A stretch of 31,820 nt of DNA from an uncultured bacterium (GCA_934871445.1 CAKXBD010000007.1:1-31820); one strand, 5' to 3'. Counted from the first letter of the stretch, positions 17,060 to 24,599 are shown. Numbers and translations are program-made. The notes: generated by a model not told the origin, from the letters alone.

Positions 17060-17176
17060 GATATCTTTCTCCTAAAAATAATGCTTCTTTTTTCTCCTTC
17101 GATAGCCCGAAAGGGATTTTCCCCACCGTGCAAGCTACATTTTATCATATTATTCCGAGAAAAGAAAGCATTTTCG

Positions 17177-17205
17177 TTTACAATTTCCGAAATTTACGCT
17201 ATAAT
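17177..17205 (+). promoter_or_regulatory. Promoter of rqcH
   Basis: TTTACA (17177-17182), 17-bp spacer, perfect TATAAT (17200-17205). The leader is about 85 nt, ending in AAGGAGG 4 nt before the ATG. Confidence 0.75.
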
Positions 17206-17295
17206 TTATGAAAAACGGCCCGTCCGAAAAAAATTTTCGACTTTGTTCGGGGTTTTTCCGCGTTTTTTCGCAGTCGGGCTCCCCAAGGAGGAAAC

Positions 17296-18975
17296 ATGCC
17301 TCAGGACGCTTTCCATATCCGCCGCTCCGCCGCCGAACTCGACGCGGCCTTGAAGGGCGGGAAAATCAACCGAGTCTCCCAAGCGGACAAAGACGAGGTT
17401 ACCCTTATTATATACACCGGAAAATCGACGGTTAAACTCGTTTTGAGCACAAATGCTTCCAATGCCCGTGTCTGCCTGTCCGCGACGGAGAAGGAGCCCG
17501 CTCCCGTCGCGCCCAATTTCTGCATGCTTCTGCGCAAGCACCTCCTCGGCGCGGAAATTTTATCCGTCTCCCAACACGAATTCGAGCGCATCGTGGAAAT
17601 CCGCCTCCGCTGCACGGGGGATTTTTCCCGCTGCGAGCGGGTGCTCGTCTGCGAAATCATGGGCAAGTACTCCAATCTTGTGCTGACGGAAAACGGAACC
17701 ATTCTCGGCGCGCTCAAAACGACGTCCTTGGAGGACAACGCCAAAAGAGTGCTCCTTTCGGGCGCGAAATACGCCTATCCTCTGCCGCAGGACAAGCTCT
17801 CCCCCTTCGACGCGGAGGGGCTGAAAGAGAGAACGGAGGCTTTCCGCGCCGCTCACGAGGGAAGCGGGCGGGAGGAATTCGCAAAATTCCTTTTCGAAAA
17901 CGTCGCGGGGCTGGCTCTGCCCACCGCGCGGGAGCTCTTAAACAAGTACACCCACGACCGCCCCTTATGGGAGTTTGTCGGGGAGTTCTGCGCCTCCTAT
18001 CCCTCCTCGCCCTGCCTGAAAAGGGAAAACGGGTTCCCGACGGACTTTTTCGCCTTCCCCGTGGAGGGTGGGATTCCCATGCCCTCCCTGAACGAGGCGG
18101 AGGACGCCTATTATTCCGCGAAAGAGGGCAGACGCGCCTTCGAGGACAAAAAGCGAAAGCTGGAATCCGCCGTCCGCGGACTGCTCAAAAAGCAGCGGAA
18201 GAAATTGCAGGACACGCTCGAACGGCTGGAAGCCTGCTCGGACATGGAAAAGGAGCGCGTCAAGGGCGAACTGCTCACGGCGAACCTCTGGCGGATAGAA
18301 AAGGGCATGAAGGAGCTGGAAGCGGAAAATTGGTATTCGCCCGAAGGGGGAACGATAAAAATCGCGCTGGACGAGCGGCTCAGCCCCTCGCAGAACGCGC
18401 AGAGATATTTCAAGGCGTATCAGAAGCAGAAACGCACGCTCGACGCGCTCCTGCCCCGCAGGAAAACGGAGGAGGAGGAAATTTCCTACTCGGAGAGCGT
18501 CCTTTCCTCCCTCGCCGCGGCAGAGACGCAGGACGACCTCAAAGAGACGGAGACGGAGCTCGTTTCTTTGGGGCTCGTCAAGCCGCAAAGGGAACGGGTG
18601 GGCGCAAAGAAAAAGGAGACCGTCGTCCCCTTCCGCGAATACGAATATATGGGCTTCCGCATCTTCGGCGGAAGAAACAATCTGCAAAACGACAGGCTGC
18701 TGAAAAGCTGTTCCCCCTCCGATATTTGGCTCCACGCGCAAAAATATCACTCCTCGCACGTCGTCGTCGCGGCGGAGGGGAAAAAGGTCCCCGAAGAAGT
18801 CCTCTTATTCGCCGCGGAAATCTGCGCTTACTATTCGGACGGACGCGCGGGCGGCAAGGTGCCCGTGGATTACTGCGAGCGCAAACACGTAAAAAAGCCC
18901 CCCAAATCCAAGGCGGGCTTCGTCGTTTACGACAATTATAAAACGCTTTTGGTAGAGCCGAACAAGCACGAATGA
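17296..18975 (+). CDS. rqcH: RqcH / NFACT-family ribosome quality control factor
   Basis: A 559-aa protein of the NEMF/Tae2/FbpA family (older name: fibronectin-binding protein). In B. subtilis RqcH binds obstructed 50S subunits carrying peptidyl-tRNA and adds C-terminal alanine tails that mark the chain for proteolysis. An NFACT-N domain spans about 1-200, helix-hairpin-helix and coiled-coil arms about 265-445 (ESAVRGLLKKQRKKLQDTL), and an NFACT-R domain about 450-555 (GRNNLQNDRLL, DIWLHAQKYHSSHVVV). The motif corresponding to the essential D97/R98 of B. subtilis RqcH reads E97-R98 here, a conservative change. It is divergent from tig. Downstream ClpXP, the protease for Ala-tagged chains, is encoded next door. 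Confidence 0.93.
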   Translation: MPQDAFHIRRSAAELDAALKGGKINRVSQADKDEVTLIIYTGKSTVKLVLSTNASNARVCLSATEKEPAPVAPNFCMLLRKHLLGAEILSVSQHEFERIVEIRLRCTGDFSRCERVLVCEIMGKYSNLVLTENGTILGALKTTSLEDNAKRVLLSGAKYAYPLPQDKLSPFDAEGLKERTEAFRAAHEGSGREEFAKFLFENVAGLALPTARELLNKYTHDRPLWEFVGEFCASYPSSPCLKRENGFPTDFFAFPVEGGIPMPSLNEAEDAYYSAKEGRRAFEDKKRKLESAVRGLLKKQRKKLQDTLERLEACSDMEKERVKGELLTANLWRIEKGMKELEAENWYSPEGGTIKIALDERLSPSQNAQRYFKAYQKQKRTLDALLPRRKTEEEEISYSESVLSSLAAAETQDDLKETETELVSLGLVKPQRERVGAKKKETVVPFREYEYMGFRIFGGRNNLQNDRLLKSCSPSDIWLHAQKYHSSHVVVAAEGKKVPEEVLLFAAEICAYYSDGRAGGKVPVDYCERKHVKKPPKSKAGFVVYDNYKTLLVEPNKHE

Positions 18976-19026
18976 CCCGCCCTTTTCGGAGCCGACAGCT
19001 GCTTTTCGCTTTTACTTCCTCCCTTT

Positions 19027-19494
19027 TCAGTTCTTTTCCTTATAGATTTTTATTATTTCAGTTGGATCTGCATAAAAAAATTTTATCCCTGCGGGGGACT
19101 CTTCCCAAGTCACCTCGTTCACAGTTGTTTGCGTAAGGTCAGAAAGTATGATGGCGTAACTTCCGTTATATGTGCCGAAATATTTTTCTATTCCAAAATC
19201 CTCCGCCGTCATAAGTTTTTCCGCAGTCGATTTCTCCGCAGCGGCAAATTCCCTAATTCTCTTTTCCGCCGCCGCATCCAATTCGGGACAAGACTGCGCG
19301 CCGCCGCGATAATCGGCGATTTGTTTTACGTCCGCTTTCGTCAGCCAGCCGTTTTCATACGCTTCGGTAAGGGAGTAAAATCCCGTTTCAAAGTCCGTCT
19401 TTACCTGTTTTTCCTCCCGACACCCGCCAAAGAAGCACAGGCACACAGCCGAAACGGCGCAAAGCAAAAATGCTTTCTTTTTGCCCGCTCTCAT
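19027..19494 (-). CDS. Hypothetical lipoprotein (155 aa)
   Basis: Signal peptide with a positive N-terminus (MRAGKKK), a hydrophobic core and lipobox FFGGC (lipidated C25), so membrane-anchored on the outer face. The mature part (about 130 aa) is charged and contains YSLTEAYENGWLTKADVKQIADY. That recalls short 'S-layer/leader' helices in Clostridial lipoproteins, followed by a small alpha/beta segment. No family recognised. GGAGGAGG precedes the ATG. It lies 52 bp downstream of the PF06541-type membrane protein gene and may be cotranscribed with it. Confidence 0.8.
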   Translation of the reverse strand: MRAGKKKAFLLCAVSAVCLCFFGGCREEKQVKTDFETGFYSLTEAYENGWLTKADVKQIADYRGGAQSCPELDAAAEKRIREFAAAEKSTAEKLMTAEDFGIEKYFGTYNGSYAIILSDLTQTTVNEVTWEESPAGIKFFYADPTEIIKIYKEKN

Positions 19495-19546
19495 TTTTCC
19501 TCCTCCCGCCGCTGTCTCGGGCGGCTTTTTTTCTGCGTTTTTTCGT

Positions 19547-20392
19547 TTACCTGCCGAACCGTATCGACCAATATTCGGGGAAATGCCCGACGACTCCGCC
19601 GTAAATCATCATTACGAGATAGTCGGCGGCAATCATGATTCCCAAAACGAGCGCCAGCCAAAACGCCACCTTCTGAGGAAGTCTTTCCAGCCAGACAATC
19701 GCGGGACGGAATACGAAGTGCATCAAAAGCGTGATCCCCGTCGTAAAACCGATCGTCGTGGGAATACTCGTATATCGGGTGATATGCAGGGGAATATTCA
19801 GATAATTCCATGCTTTTACGCCAAACAGTTTTTCAAACAGGAGCCCCACGCTCATTTCCCCGAACAGAATGAGCACAAACACCACCGAGCAATAAATAAC
19901 CACCCGCAGCGTATGATTGCGTTTGGTATTTTCGGGGAGAATGCGCTTTTTGAAAATGCGCATTTCCGTGGGAGTCCCGAACACGAAATACAGGACAAAA
20001 ATCCCGAACCCGTAAGCAGCCAGAAAGGGAAAGAGCTGATGTCTCGAATCCAGCACCCCGATAGAAATGAGACGGAATAAATTCTCCACGCACCAGCCCA
20101 TAAACGCGGCTATGTAGCATATGAGAAGCAGCGTGCTGACGCGCACGCCGAAAATCCGCTTTCCCGAATCCCGCTTCGCTTCGGCGGGCGTTCCGATTCG
20201 GGAAGCCCGTTCCGCTTCCACGTGACCGCCGAACCGAGAATCGCTCTTTGTCTCGCTCTGTTCCCCTGTCCGAGAAACGTATTCTGTTTCGGTCTGTCTC
20301 CCGACACAGGAATTCTGTTCTTTTTCAATACCTTCTTCCGCCGCGGAAACGGCAGATTCCTCTTGCGTTTTCGGGGATTTCTCTCTTTTCAT
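19547..20392 (-). CDS. PF06541-type multi-pass membrane protein with repeat-bearing N-terminus
   Basis: A 281-aa protein. After an 80-residue charged cytoplasmic N-terminus come about six membrane segments, from VSTLLLICYIAAFMGWCVENLF onwards. The pattern 'GW..E...R......DSR......YGFG.......' and the later WNYLNIPLHI match the putative ABC-transporter permease family PF06541 (CmpB-like), whose molecular role is unproven. The N-terminus contains 4.4 imperfect copies of a 12-residue repeat (residues 27-79). A promoter (TTGCAA-17-TATACT) lies about 70-100 bp upstream. No ATPase gene adjoins it. Confidence 0.75.
   Translation of the reverse strand: MKREKSPKTQEESAVSAAEEGIEKEQNSCVGRQTETEYVSRTGEQSETKSDSRFGGHVEAERASRIGTPAEAKRDSGKRIFGVRVSTLLLICYIAAFMGWCVENLFRLISIGVLDSRHQLFPFLAAYGFGIFVLYFVFGTPTEMRIFKKRILPENTKRNHTLRVVIYCSVVFVLILFGEMSVGLLFEKLFGVKAWNYLNIPLHITRYTSIPTTIGFTTGITLLMHFVFRPAIVWLERLPQKVAFWLALVLGIMIAADYLVMMIYGGVVGHFPEYWSIRFGR
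20156..20314 (-). repeat. Tandem 36-bp coding repeat (12-aa units)
   Basis: Codons 27-79 of the membrane protein divide into units NSCVGRQTETEY, VSRTGEQSETKS, DSRFGGHVEAER, ASRIGTPAEAKR and a partial DSGKR. Each has the (V/S)R(T/F/I)G core and an ETE/ETK/EAE/EAK tail. The copies are diverged at DNA level. This is a slippage-type expansion in a probably disordered cytoplasmic segment. Confidence 0.6.
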
Positions 20393-20461
20393 GACTCCTC
20401 TCCCTGCATATGCCGCCGACGAAGCGGAGCAGGAAAACGCACCGATTTCGGCTTATTATAT

Positions 20462-20490
20462 AGTATACCATATCGTGGAAAAAATTGCAA
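20462..20490 (-). promoter_or_regulatory. Promoter of the PF06541-type gene
   Basis: On the minus strand, TTGCAA (20485-20490), 17-bp spacer, TATACT (20462-20467). A TATAAT lies just downstream as an alternative -10. It starts immediately after the serpin terminator. Confidence 0.6.
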
Positions 20491-20492
20491 AG

Positions 20493-20518
20493 AAAAAAGG
20501 GGCAAAATCCCCTTTTTT
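20493..20518. terminator. Intrinsic terminator of the serpin gene
   Basis: AAAAAAGGGG (20493-20502) and CCCCTTTTTT (20509-20518) form a 10-bp stem with a 6-nt loop. The A/T part supplies a U-run in either direction. It lies about 125 bp downstream of the serpin stop. Confidence 0.75.
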
Positions 20519-20641
20519 CATAGCCCTTTCATCTGCCGCCGCGCCCGTTTCCGAATGGGATTTGGCACGGCGGCGAAAAACGTCCGGCAACAGAAACCCG
20601 TTTGACGGCAAGTTCATATATATCCGCTATCCGCGCCCGAT

Positions 20642-21904
20642 TTACAGTTTTGTCACCGCGCCTAAAAAAATCGGATAATTATTCTCCGTATCGATAATCG
20701 CATACACGAAGGGACGGTCGAGTACGACGACTCGTTCTTCAACATCGGGTGCAGAAGTAGCCTTCATTCCGATTTCCGTCACGGCGGCGGCTTTCGTGCC
20801 CGCCTCGTCCACTTCTATACGAGTCTTTTGCAGCACCTCTCCGATATAAACGTTTTCATGGGGAGATAAATCGAACATACCGGAAAAATCGGCTTTTGCC
20901 GAGTCAAACGCAGTCGGCATACCCATGTCTTTGAGTATACCGTTCGCCGTCACGGAAAAATCGTAAGAAAAGGCGGGCATGGTACAAACGACGGGCTCCC
21001 GGCTCGAATGTCCGAAAAGCCCCTGCCATTTTTCCGCGGAGAAGCCGGCCACGTATTCGTCTATCGAAATTTCCTCGGACGGAAGAAACGCCGCAAAGGC
21101 AAATTCTCCGCCCTTATACGCCTTGACAAAGCCCGTCGTGTTCTCGTCCGAAAGGTAAATTCCCTCCGAGGATTTCATCGTTTTCACGCGGGAGACCGTT
21201 CCGTCCGCCGCGGTAAACGTACCCTCCGAAATATCGGATTTTTCATATTTGTTCTGCCATTCTCCCGAAAAATACAGGGCGTTTATGAGATATGCCACCG
21301 AATCGGGAGAAATTTCCTGTATGAGCTCTTTAATCATTCCCCGCGTGGCGTTCTCCGTCCACGTATTGATATCCGAAACAGTCGTTTTGTCGAAGGGCGC
21401 GGCGTAGATTTCCGCGTCGTAATAATCCTTATTCCTCTGCAAAAAATCCGCATTTACCTTTTCCTTCATCGTATCGCGAAGCCAAAGGGAATCCGCCACT
21501 GAAAGCGCTCCGCTTTCAGCCACCTTGTCGAGATAGGCGGATAATCCGACATTGAGCGCATCCTTAGGCATGCCGAGAACCCGTTCCATCTCGGAAAGAG
21601 TCTCCCCCTTTGCGCCGTTCGCGGTCATCGCCAAAGCGGCGGCGAGGGAAAGGGGCGAAACCAACGTGTTCCCGCCCGTATACGAGCGGCGGAAAAATTC
21701 CGTCGAAAACGAGAGATTATTTTCCGAAAAGTCCCCCGAGTTTCCCGTCCGCACGGACTTATCCGCAACGAGCGAAGCCGTGAGGGAAATAGCGTTTTCG
21801 GACAAGGGTTTTTCCTTATATCCCCCGCCCGAGCACGCGCCGAACAGCGCCAGAGAGAGCGCCGCTGCCGTACAGGCGAATACCTTTTGTTTCCTGTTTT
21901 TCAT
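20642..21904 (-). CDS. Serpin (serine protease inhibitor), predicted lipoprotein
   Basis: A 420-aa serpin-fold protease inhibitor. Signal peptide with lipobox LFGAC (C24), so probably tethered outside the membrane. Serpin landmarks: NTLVSPLSLAAALAMTANGAKGETLSEM (helix B region), the KTTVSDINTWTENATRGMIKELI segment, LINALYFSGEWQNKYEKSD, and the C-terminal DRPFVYAIID....PIFLGAV. The reactive-centre hinge is DEAGTKAAAVTEIG, with the small residues needed for loop insertion, so it should be inhibitory. Counting from the hinge puts P1-P1' at T383-S384. AAGGAGG precedes the ATG. It may protect surface proteins from host or microbial proteases; the target is unknown. Confidence 0.95.
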   Translation of the reverse strand: MKNRKQKVFACTAAALSLALFGACSGGGYKEKPLSENAISLTASLVADKSVRTGNSGDFSENNLSFSTEFFRRSYTGGNTLVSPLSLAAALAMTANGAKGETLSEMERVLGMPKDALNVGLSAYLDKVAESGALSVADSLWLRDTMKEKVNADFLQRNKDYYDAEIYAAPFDKTTVSDINTWTENATRGMIKELIQEISPDSVAYLINALYFSGEWQNKYEKSDISEGTFTAADGTVSRVKTMKSSEGIYLSDENTTGFVKAYKGGEFAFAAFLPSEEISIDEYVAGFSAEKWQGLFGHSSREPVVCTMPAFSYDFSVTANGILKDMGMPTAFDSAKADFSGMFDLSPHENVYIGEVLQKTRIEVDEAGTKAAAVTEIGMKATSAPDVEERVVVLDRPFVYAIIDTENNYPIFLGAVTKL

Positions 21905-22044
21905 AATTTTTCCTCCTTACTTTATATTGTTCCCGATTTTCGTCCTTTCTACTCTTAAAGACGAAAAAAAAGCCGCCTTGGTTGCGGACTTTACTATTTT
22001 TTTCGGATTTTCAGAAAAAAGTCGAAAATCGGCGGGGCAAACGC

Positions 22045-22072
22045 TTGTGTTTTCAGTCGTTTTCGCTATAAT
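22045..22072 (+). promoter_or_regulatory. Putative promoter of the MATE transporter gene
   Basis: TTGTGT (22045-22050), 16-bp spacer, TATAAT (22067-22072). The leader is about 35 nt. No good Shine-Dalgarno sequence is seen before the ATG (only ACGGACC). Confidence 0.5.
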
Positions 22073-22114
22073 TATTGCTGAAATCTTTATCGGACGAAAA
22101 ACGGACCAAAATCT

Positions 22115-23515
22115 ATGCATCAAAATCCTTCCAAAAACTTCCTGAGTACGGACGCGCCGCTGAAAGTCGTCCTTAAACTTGCAATCCCTTCTATGTTGGC
22201 GCAGTTCGTCAACGTATTATACAGCATCGTCGATCGCATTTACATAGGTCACATGCCGGAAGTGGGTTCCCTCGCACTCGCGGGGGCGGGAATCTGCGGC
22301 CCCATCGTCACGCTCCTTTCCTCCTTCGGGACATGGATCGGTCTGGGCGGTGCCCCCGCCATGTCCATCAAAATGGGCGAGGGCGATCTGAAAGGCGCAA
22401 GAAAAATCCTGAATAACGGCGCCATGCTGCTCGCGGTCATGTCCGTCCTGCTCACCGCCCTCGTCTTTGCGCTGAAAGCGCCCCTCCTCAAACTGTTCGG
22501 CGCGGGAGGCAATATCGCGGGATACGCCTCCGACTATCTCTCTTGGTATTCCGTCGGCACCGTTTTCGCCGTCATGACGACGGGACTCAACGCCTATATC
22601 GTCGGACAGGGACACGGAAAGGCGGGCATGGCTACCGTCTGCATCGGCGCCGTGGCAAATATCGCGCTCGATCCGCTCTTTATCTTTACTTTCGGCATGG
22701 GCGTCAAGGGCGCGGCGATCGCCACTGTCATTTCTCAGTTCTTCTCCGCACTGTTTACCGTCCTTTTCCTGTTCAGTAAAAAAGTCGAAGTACGGCTGGG
22801 CGTCGGCGGCTACGACAAAAAAATCATCGAAAAAATCCTGCTTCTCGGCTTCTCCCCCTTCATTATCATCGCCACCGATTCCGTCATGATCCTCGCGCTC
22901 AATAAGGTGCTCCGCACCTACGGCGGCGAACGCGCCGACGAGCTCATTTCCGCCGCCACCATCATGCTTTCCTTCATGCAAATCATCACCCTGCCCCTCG
23001 GCGGGATTTCCGGCGGGACACAGCCCGCCCTGTCTTATAACTACGGCGCAAACCGTCCCGACCGCGTCAAAAAGTGCGAGGGCTGGATTCTCGGCTCGTG
23101 CATTCTCTACACGGTCGTCATGTTCCTCGTCGCGCGCTTCGCGGCGGGCGGCGTCGTGTCTATCTTCACCGACGACGCGGCATTAAAGGCGGAAAGCGTG
23201 CGCTTCATAAAAATCTATACCCTCATGATTATCCCCCTCGCCTTTCAGTACGCTTTGGTGGACGGGCTCACGGGTTTGGGAATCGCGCCCGTCGCCATTA
23301 CTTTGTCGCTGTTCAGAAAATTAGCGCTGATGCTGACACTGACCCTTACCCTGCCCCGCTTCTTCGGCGTGGAAAGCGTATTTTACGCCGAACCCGTTTC
23401 CGACCTCGTCGGAGGAATCGTCTCCACCGTCGTATTCTTCTGCCTCATCAACAAAATCCTGAAAAAACGCGACCTCGCTGTTCGCGCACAGCAGCAAAAC
23501 TCGATTGTAAAATAG
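22115..23515 (+). CDS. MATE-family multidrug/cation antiporter (MepA/NorM-like)
   Basis: A 466-aa, 12-helix inner-membrane transporter with the two-lobe MATE architecture. The N-lobe begins KLAIPSMLAQFVNVLYSIVDRIYIG and the C-lobe begins around 235. Loop motifs ALAGAG, GLNAYIVGQGHGKAGM, NIALDPLFIFTFGMGVKGAAIATVISQ and LSYNYGANRPDRVKK are characteristic. Family members export drugs or metabolites in exchange for Na+ or H+; the substrate cannot be read from sequence. It is a single-gene unit divergent from the serpin gene. It converges on the rtcB-like remnant, with an IS-end-like palindrome between them. Confidence 0.95.
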   Translation: MHQNPSKNFLSTDAPLKVVLKLAIPSMLAQFVNVLYSIVDRIYIGHMPEVGSLALAGAGICGPIVTLLSSFGTWIGLGGAPAMSIKMGEGDLKGARKILNNGAMLLAVMSVLLTALVFALKAPLLKLFGAGGNIAGYASDYLSWYSVGTVFAVMTTGLNAYIVGQGHGKAGMATVCIGAVANIALDPLFIFTFGMGVKGAAIATVISQFFSALFTVLFLFSKKVEVRLGVGGYDKKIIEKILLLGFSPFIIIATDSVMILALNKVLRTYGGERADELISAATIMLSFMQIITLPLGGISGGTQPALSYNYGANRPDRVKKCEGWILGSCILYTVVMFLVARFAAGGVVSIFTDDAALKAESVRFIKIYTLMIIPLAFQYALVDGLTGLGIAPVAITLSLFRKLALMLTLTLTLPRFFGVESVFYAEPVSDLVGGIVSTVVFFCLINKILKKRDLAVRAQQQNSIVK

Positions 23516-23665
23516 AAGGAATAAAACGCGGAAACAAGTAAAAAACAAAAAAAGAATCGCCGAAAAATAGAGACGGAGACGGGCGGAAGAATGAGGGCAC
23601 GGAAAAAGGAAAAATTTTGGAATAGTCCCTCCCCCGAAATTGCCCCGATAAATGGAAATAATGCT

Positions 23666-23700
23666 ATCCCCCCAAAAGTTTGTCTGACTTTTGGGGGGAT
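23666..23700. repeat. 14-bp perfect inverted repeat resembling IS3-family ends
   Basis: ATCCCCCCAAAAGT (23666-23679) and its exact complement (23687-23700) flank the 7-nt loop TTGTCTG. There is no T-tract on either side, which argues against a plain terminator. The sequence CCCCAAAAGTCAGACAAA, read on the minus strand from the outer edge, resembles terminal repeats of IS3/IS150-group elements as I remember them. It may be a remnant or a minimal palindromic element. It lies at the chromosome side of the integrated element. Confidence 0.5.
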
Positions 23701-23722
23701 CATTGTTACATTACATCTAAAA

Positions 23723-23751
23723 ACTTTTGTAATTTTAATTTTTTCAAAAGT
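23723..23751 (-). terminator. AT-rich terminator after the rtcB-like remnant
   Basis: On the minus strand, ACTTTTG (23745-23751) and CAAAAGT (23723-23729) enclose an A/T-rich loop and are followed by TTTTAG. It directly follows the TAA of the rtcB-like fragment. Confidence 0.45.
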
Positions 23752-23752
23752 A

Positions 23753-23887
23753 TTATTCCGAAGCCTTGAAGTTATAGATAGGCTTTATTCTCTTGACAAT
23801 TTCCGCTGTAGGCTGAATATTCTCTAAGATTTCATCCATAGACTTATAAGCCATAGGCGATTCGTCCAAAGTTGCAGTATTGATAAA
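23753..23887 (-). pseudogene. rtcB: 3' remnant of an rtcB-like RNA ligase gene
   Basis: A reading frame of about 44 codons on the minus strand. It encodes FINTATLDESPMAYKSMDE (from 23887) then ILENIQPTAEIVKRIKPIYN, and FKASE to the TAA at 23753-23755. The LDESPMAYK...I...TAEI...IKPIYNFKA pattern is, from family knowledge, the extreme C-terminus of the bacterial RtcB group (3'-phosphate RNA ligase). No RtcB-like sequence precedes it; the frame instead runs into the 130-aa element gene, which is read in another frame. The gene is either split by the element, with the 5' part beyond the window, or this is the duplicated 3' end left by site-specific integration. Confidence 0.7.
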
Positions 23888-24236
23888 CGATAGAGGAGAG
23901 ATACGAAAGAAAATTGTCTTTGCTTACGAACAGTTTCCAATATTCGACCCATTTTTCTTTGAAATCATTGAAATTGTCGGGGATAGGAACGGACGGAGCG
24001 GCGGGAGAAGAAGGACGGAGAAAATCGAAGAAGGGAATTTTCGGATAGTTGTTGACGGTGGGGGATATGTTGTGTTCAATTTGGAAAATCTCACAGAAAT
24101 AATAAGCGACAGACAAGCCGAAATCCCGAACACTCTCGACAAGTCTGCCGAGCGAGTTCGGGAAGAAGAATATACACGCGATAAAACCGATTGTAATCGT
24201 TATGGCTATATAGTGCCGATAGTTAATCCGTTTCAT
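23844..24236 (-). CDS. Membrane-anchored element protein at the integration junction (130 aa)
   Basis: Unknown protein. One N-terminal membrane segment (about 8-26, HYIAITITIGFIACIFFF), then an amphipathic stretch and a proline-rich region (FLRPSSPAAPSVPIPDNF, about 72-90). Its ATG overlaps the stop of the 30-aa peptide as ATGA (24233-24236), so the two are coupled. The last ~14 codons (from 23887 down) run in another frame through the rtcB-like remnant. The natural C-terminus may therefore differ in the excised circular form. A small envelope or virion-assembly protein is conceivable, but nothing specific supports it. Confidence 0.6.
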   Translation of the reverse strand: MKRINYRHYIAITITIGFIACIFFFPNSLGRLVESVRDFGLSVAYYFCEIFQIEHNISPTVNNYPKIPFFDFLRPSSPAAPSVPIPDNFNDFKEKWVEYWKLFVSKDNFLSYLSSIVYQYCNFGRIAYGL

Positions 24237-24325
24237 ACCTCACAACCCGTAAATACGAAATAGCCTATAATGGCGGCGATAAGTAAAACCAACAATATCC
24301 GTAATACCTTTTTGAAAATCTTCAT
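24233..24325 (-). CDS. 30-residue single-pass membrane peptide
   Basis: A short frame encoding MKIFKKVLRILLVLLIAAII then GYFVFTGCEV: a basic N-terminus, one hydrophobic helix of about 20 residues, and a Cys near the C-terminus. The stop (TGA 24233-24235) overlaps the ATG of the next gene. The start lies 40 bp after the preceding gene's stop, in the same operon. The size and layout recall minor coat or accessory peptides of filamentous phages and also small membrane toxins. The ribosome binding site is weak (AAGGCAGAAG). Translational coupling to the 130-aa gene is the best evidence that it is real. Confidence 0.5.
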   Translation of the reverse strand: MKIFKKVLRILLVLLIAAIIGYFVFTGCEV

Positions 24326-24364
24326 GTTCTTCTGCCTTTTTCCGCAACGTTGTGGAAATTCGAT

Positions 24365-24598
24365 TTACTGCACCGAGTTGTATTGCTTTTGTAACCAATC
24401 CATGGCGTCGCCTATGCCGTTAAAAATCATATCCGTTGCGCCGCCTGTCCAAATAATATAAACTTTATATCTGCTTTTGTTCATACGGTGAATGGCGGAG
24501 CCGAGAATATTTCCACGAGGGCCGAATACGGCGGTTTGTTTGTCCGATTCCAACCAAAACCATTTGTATTGACCGTTGATTCTGATATATTTATTCAT
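24365..24598 (-). CDS. Small hypothetical element protein (77 aa)
   Basis: Unrecognised soluble protein rich in aromatic residues (KWFWLESDKQTAVFGPRGN, KVYIIWTGGATDMIFNGIGDAMDWLQKQY). The pattern suggests a small alpha/beta fold ending in a helix. It begins one base after the TGA of the 65-aa gene (TGACATG), so the two are translationally coupled. Part of the 46-aa / 108-aa / 65-aa / 77-aa / 30-aa / 130-aa string. No function assigned. Confidence 0.6.
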   Translation of the reverse strand: MNKYIRINGQYKWFWLESDKQTAVFGPRGNILGSAIHRMNKSRYKVYIIWTGGATDMIFNGIGDAMDWLQKQYNSVQ

Positions 24599-24599
24599 G

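Noticed and set aside
17115..17165. Possible tig promoter on the minus strand (TATGAT / TAAAAT near 17145)
   Set aside because: -10-like boxes exist, but no -35 at suitable spacing convinced me.
19505..19535. Plus-strand hairpin with T-run between the lipoprotein and PF06541-type genes
   Set aside because: No plus-strand transcript ends here; the minus-strand gene pair reads through it without a U-tract.
21966..21997. Hairpin-like AAAGCCGC...GCGGACTTT with T-rich tail between the serpin and MATE genes
   Set aside because: Imperfect stem, and it lies upstream of both divergent genes, where no terminator is expected.
23516..23900. dif/XerCD-type attachment site at the element border
   Set aside because: No 28-bp dif-like sequence recognised near the junction; the rtcB-like remnant is the better explanation for the site.
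23880..24263. 127-codon plus-strand frame opposite the 130-aa element gene
   Set aside because: Antisense to a coupled minus-strand gene pair, without its own promoter or good ribosome binding site.
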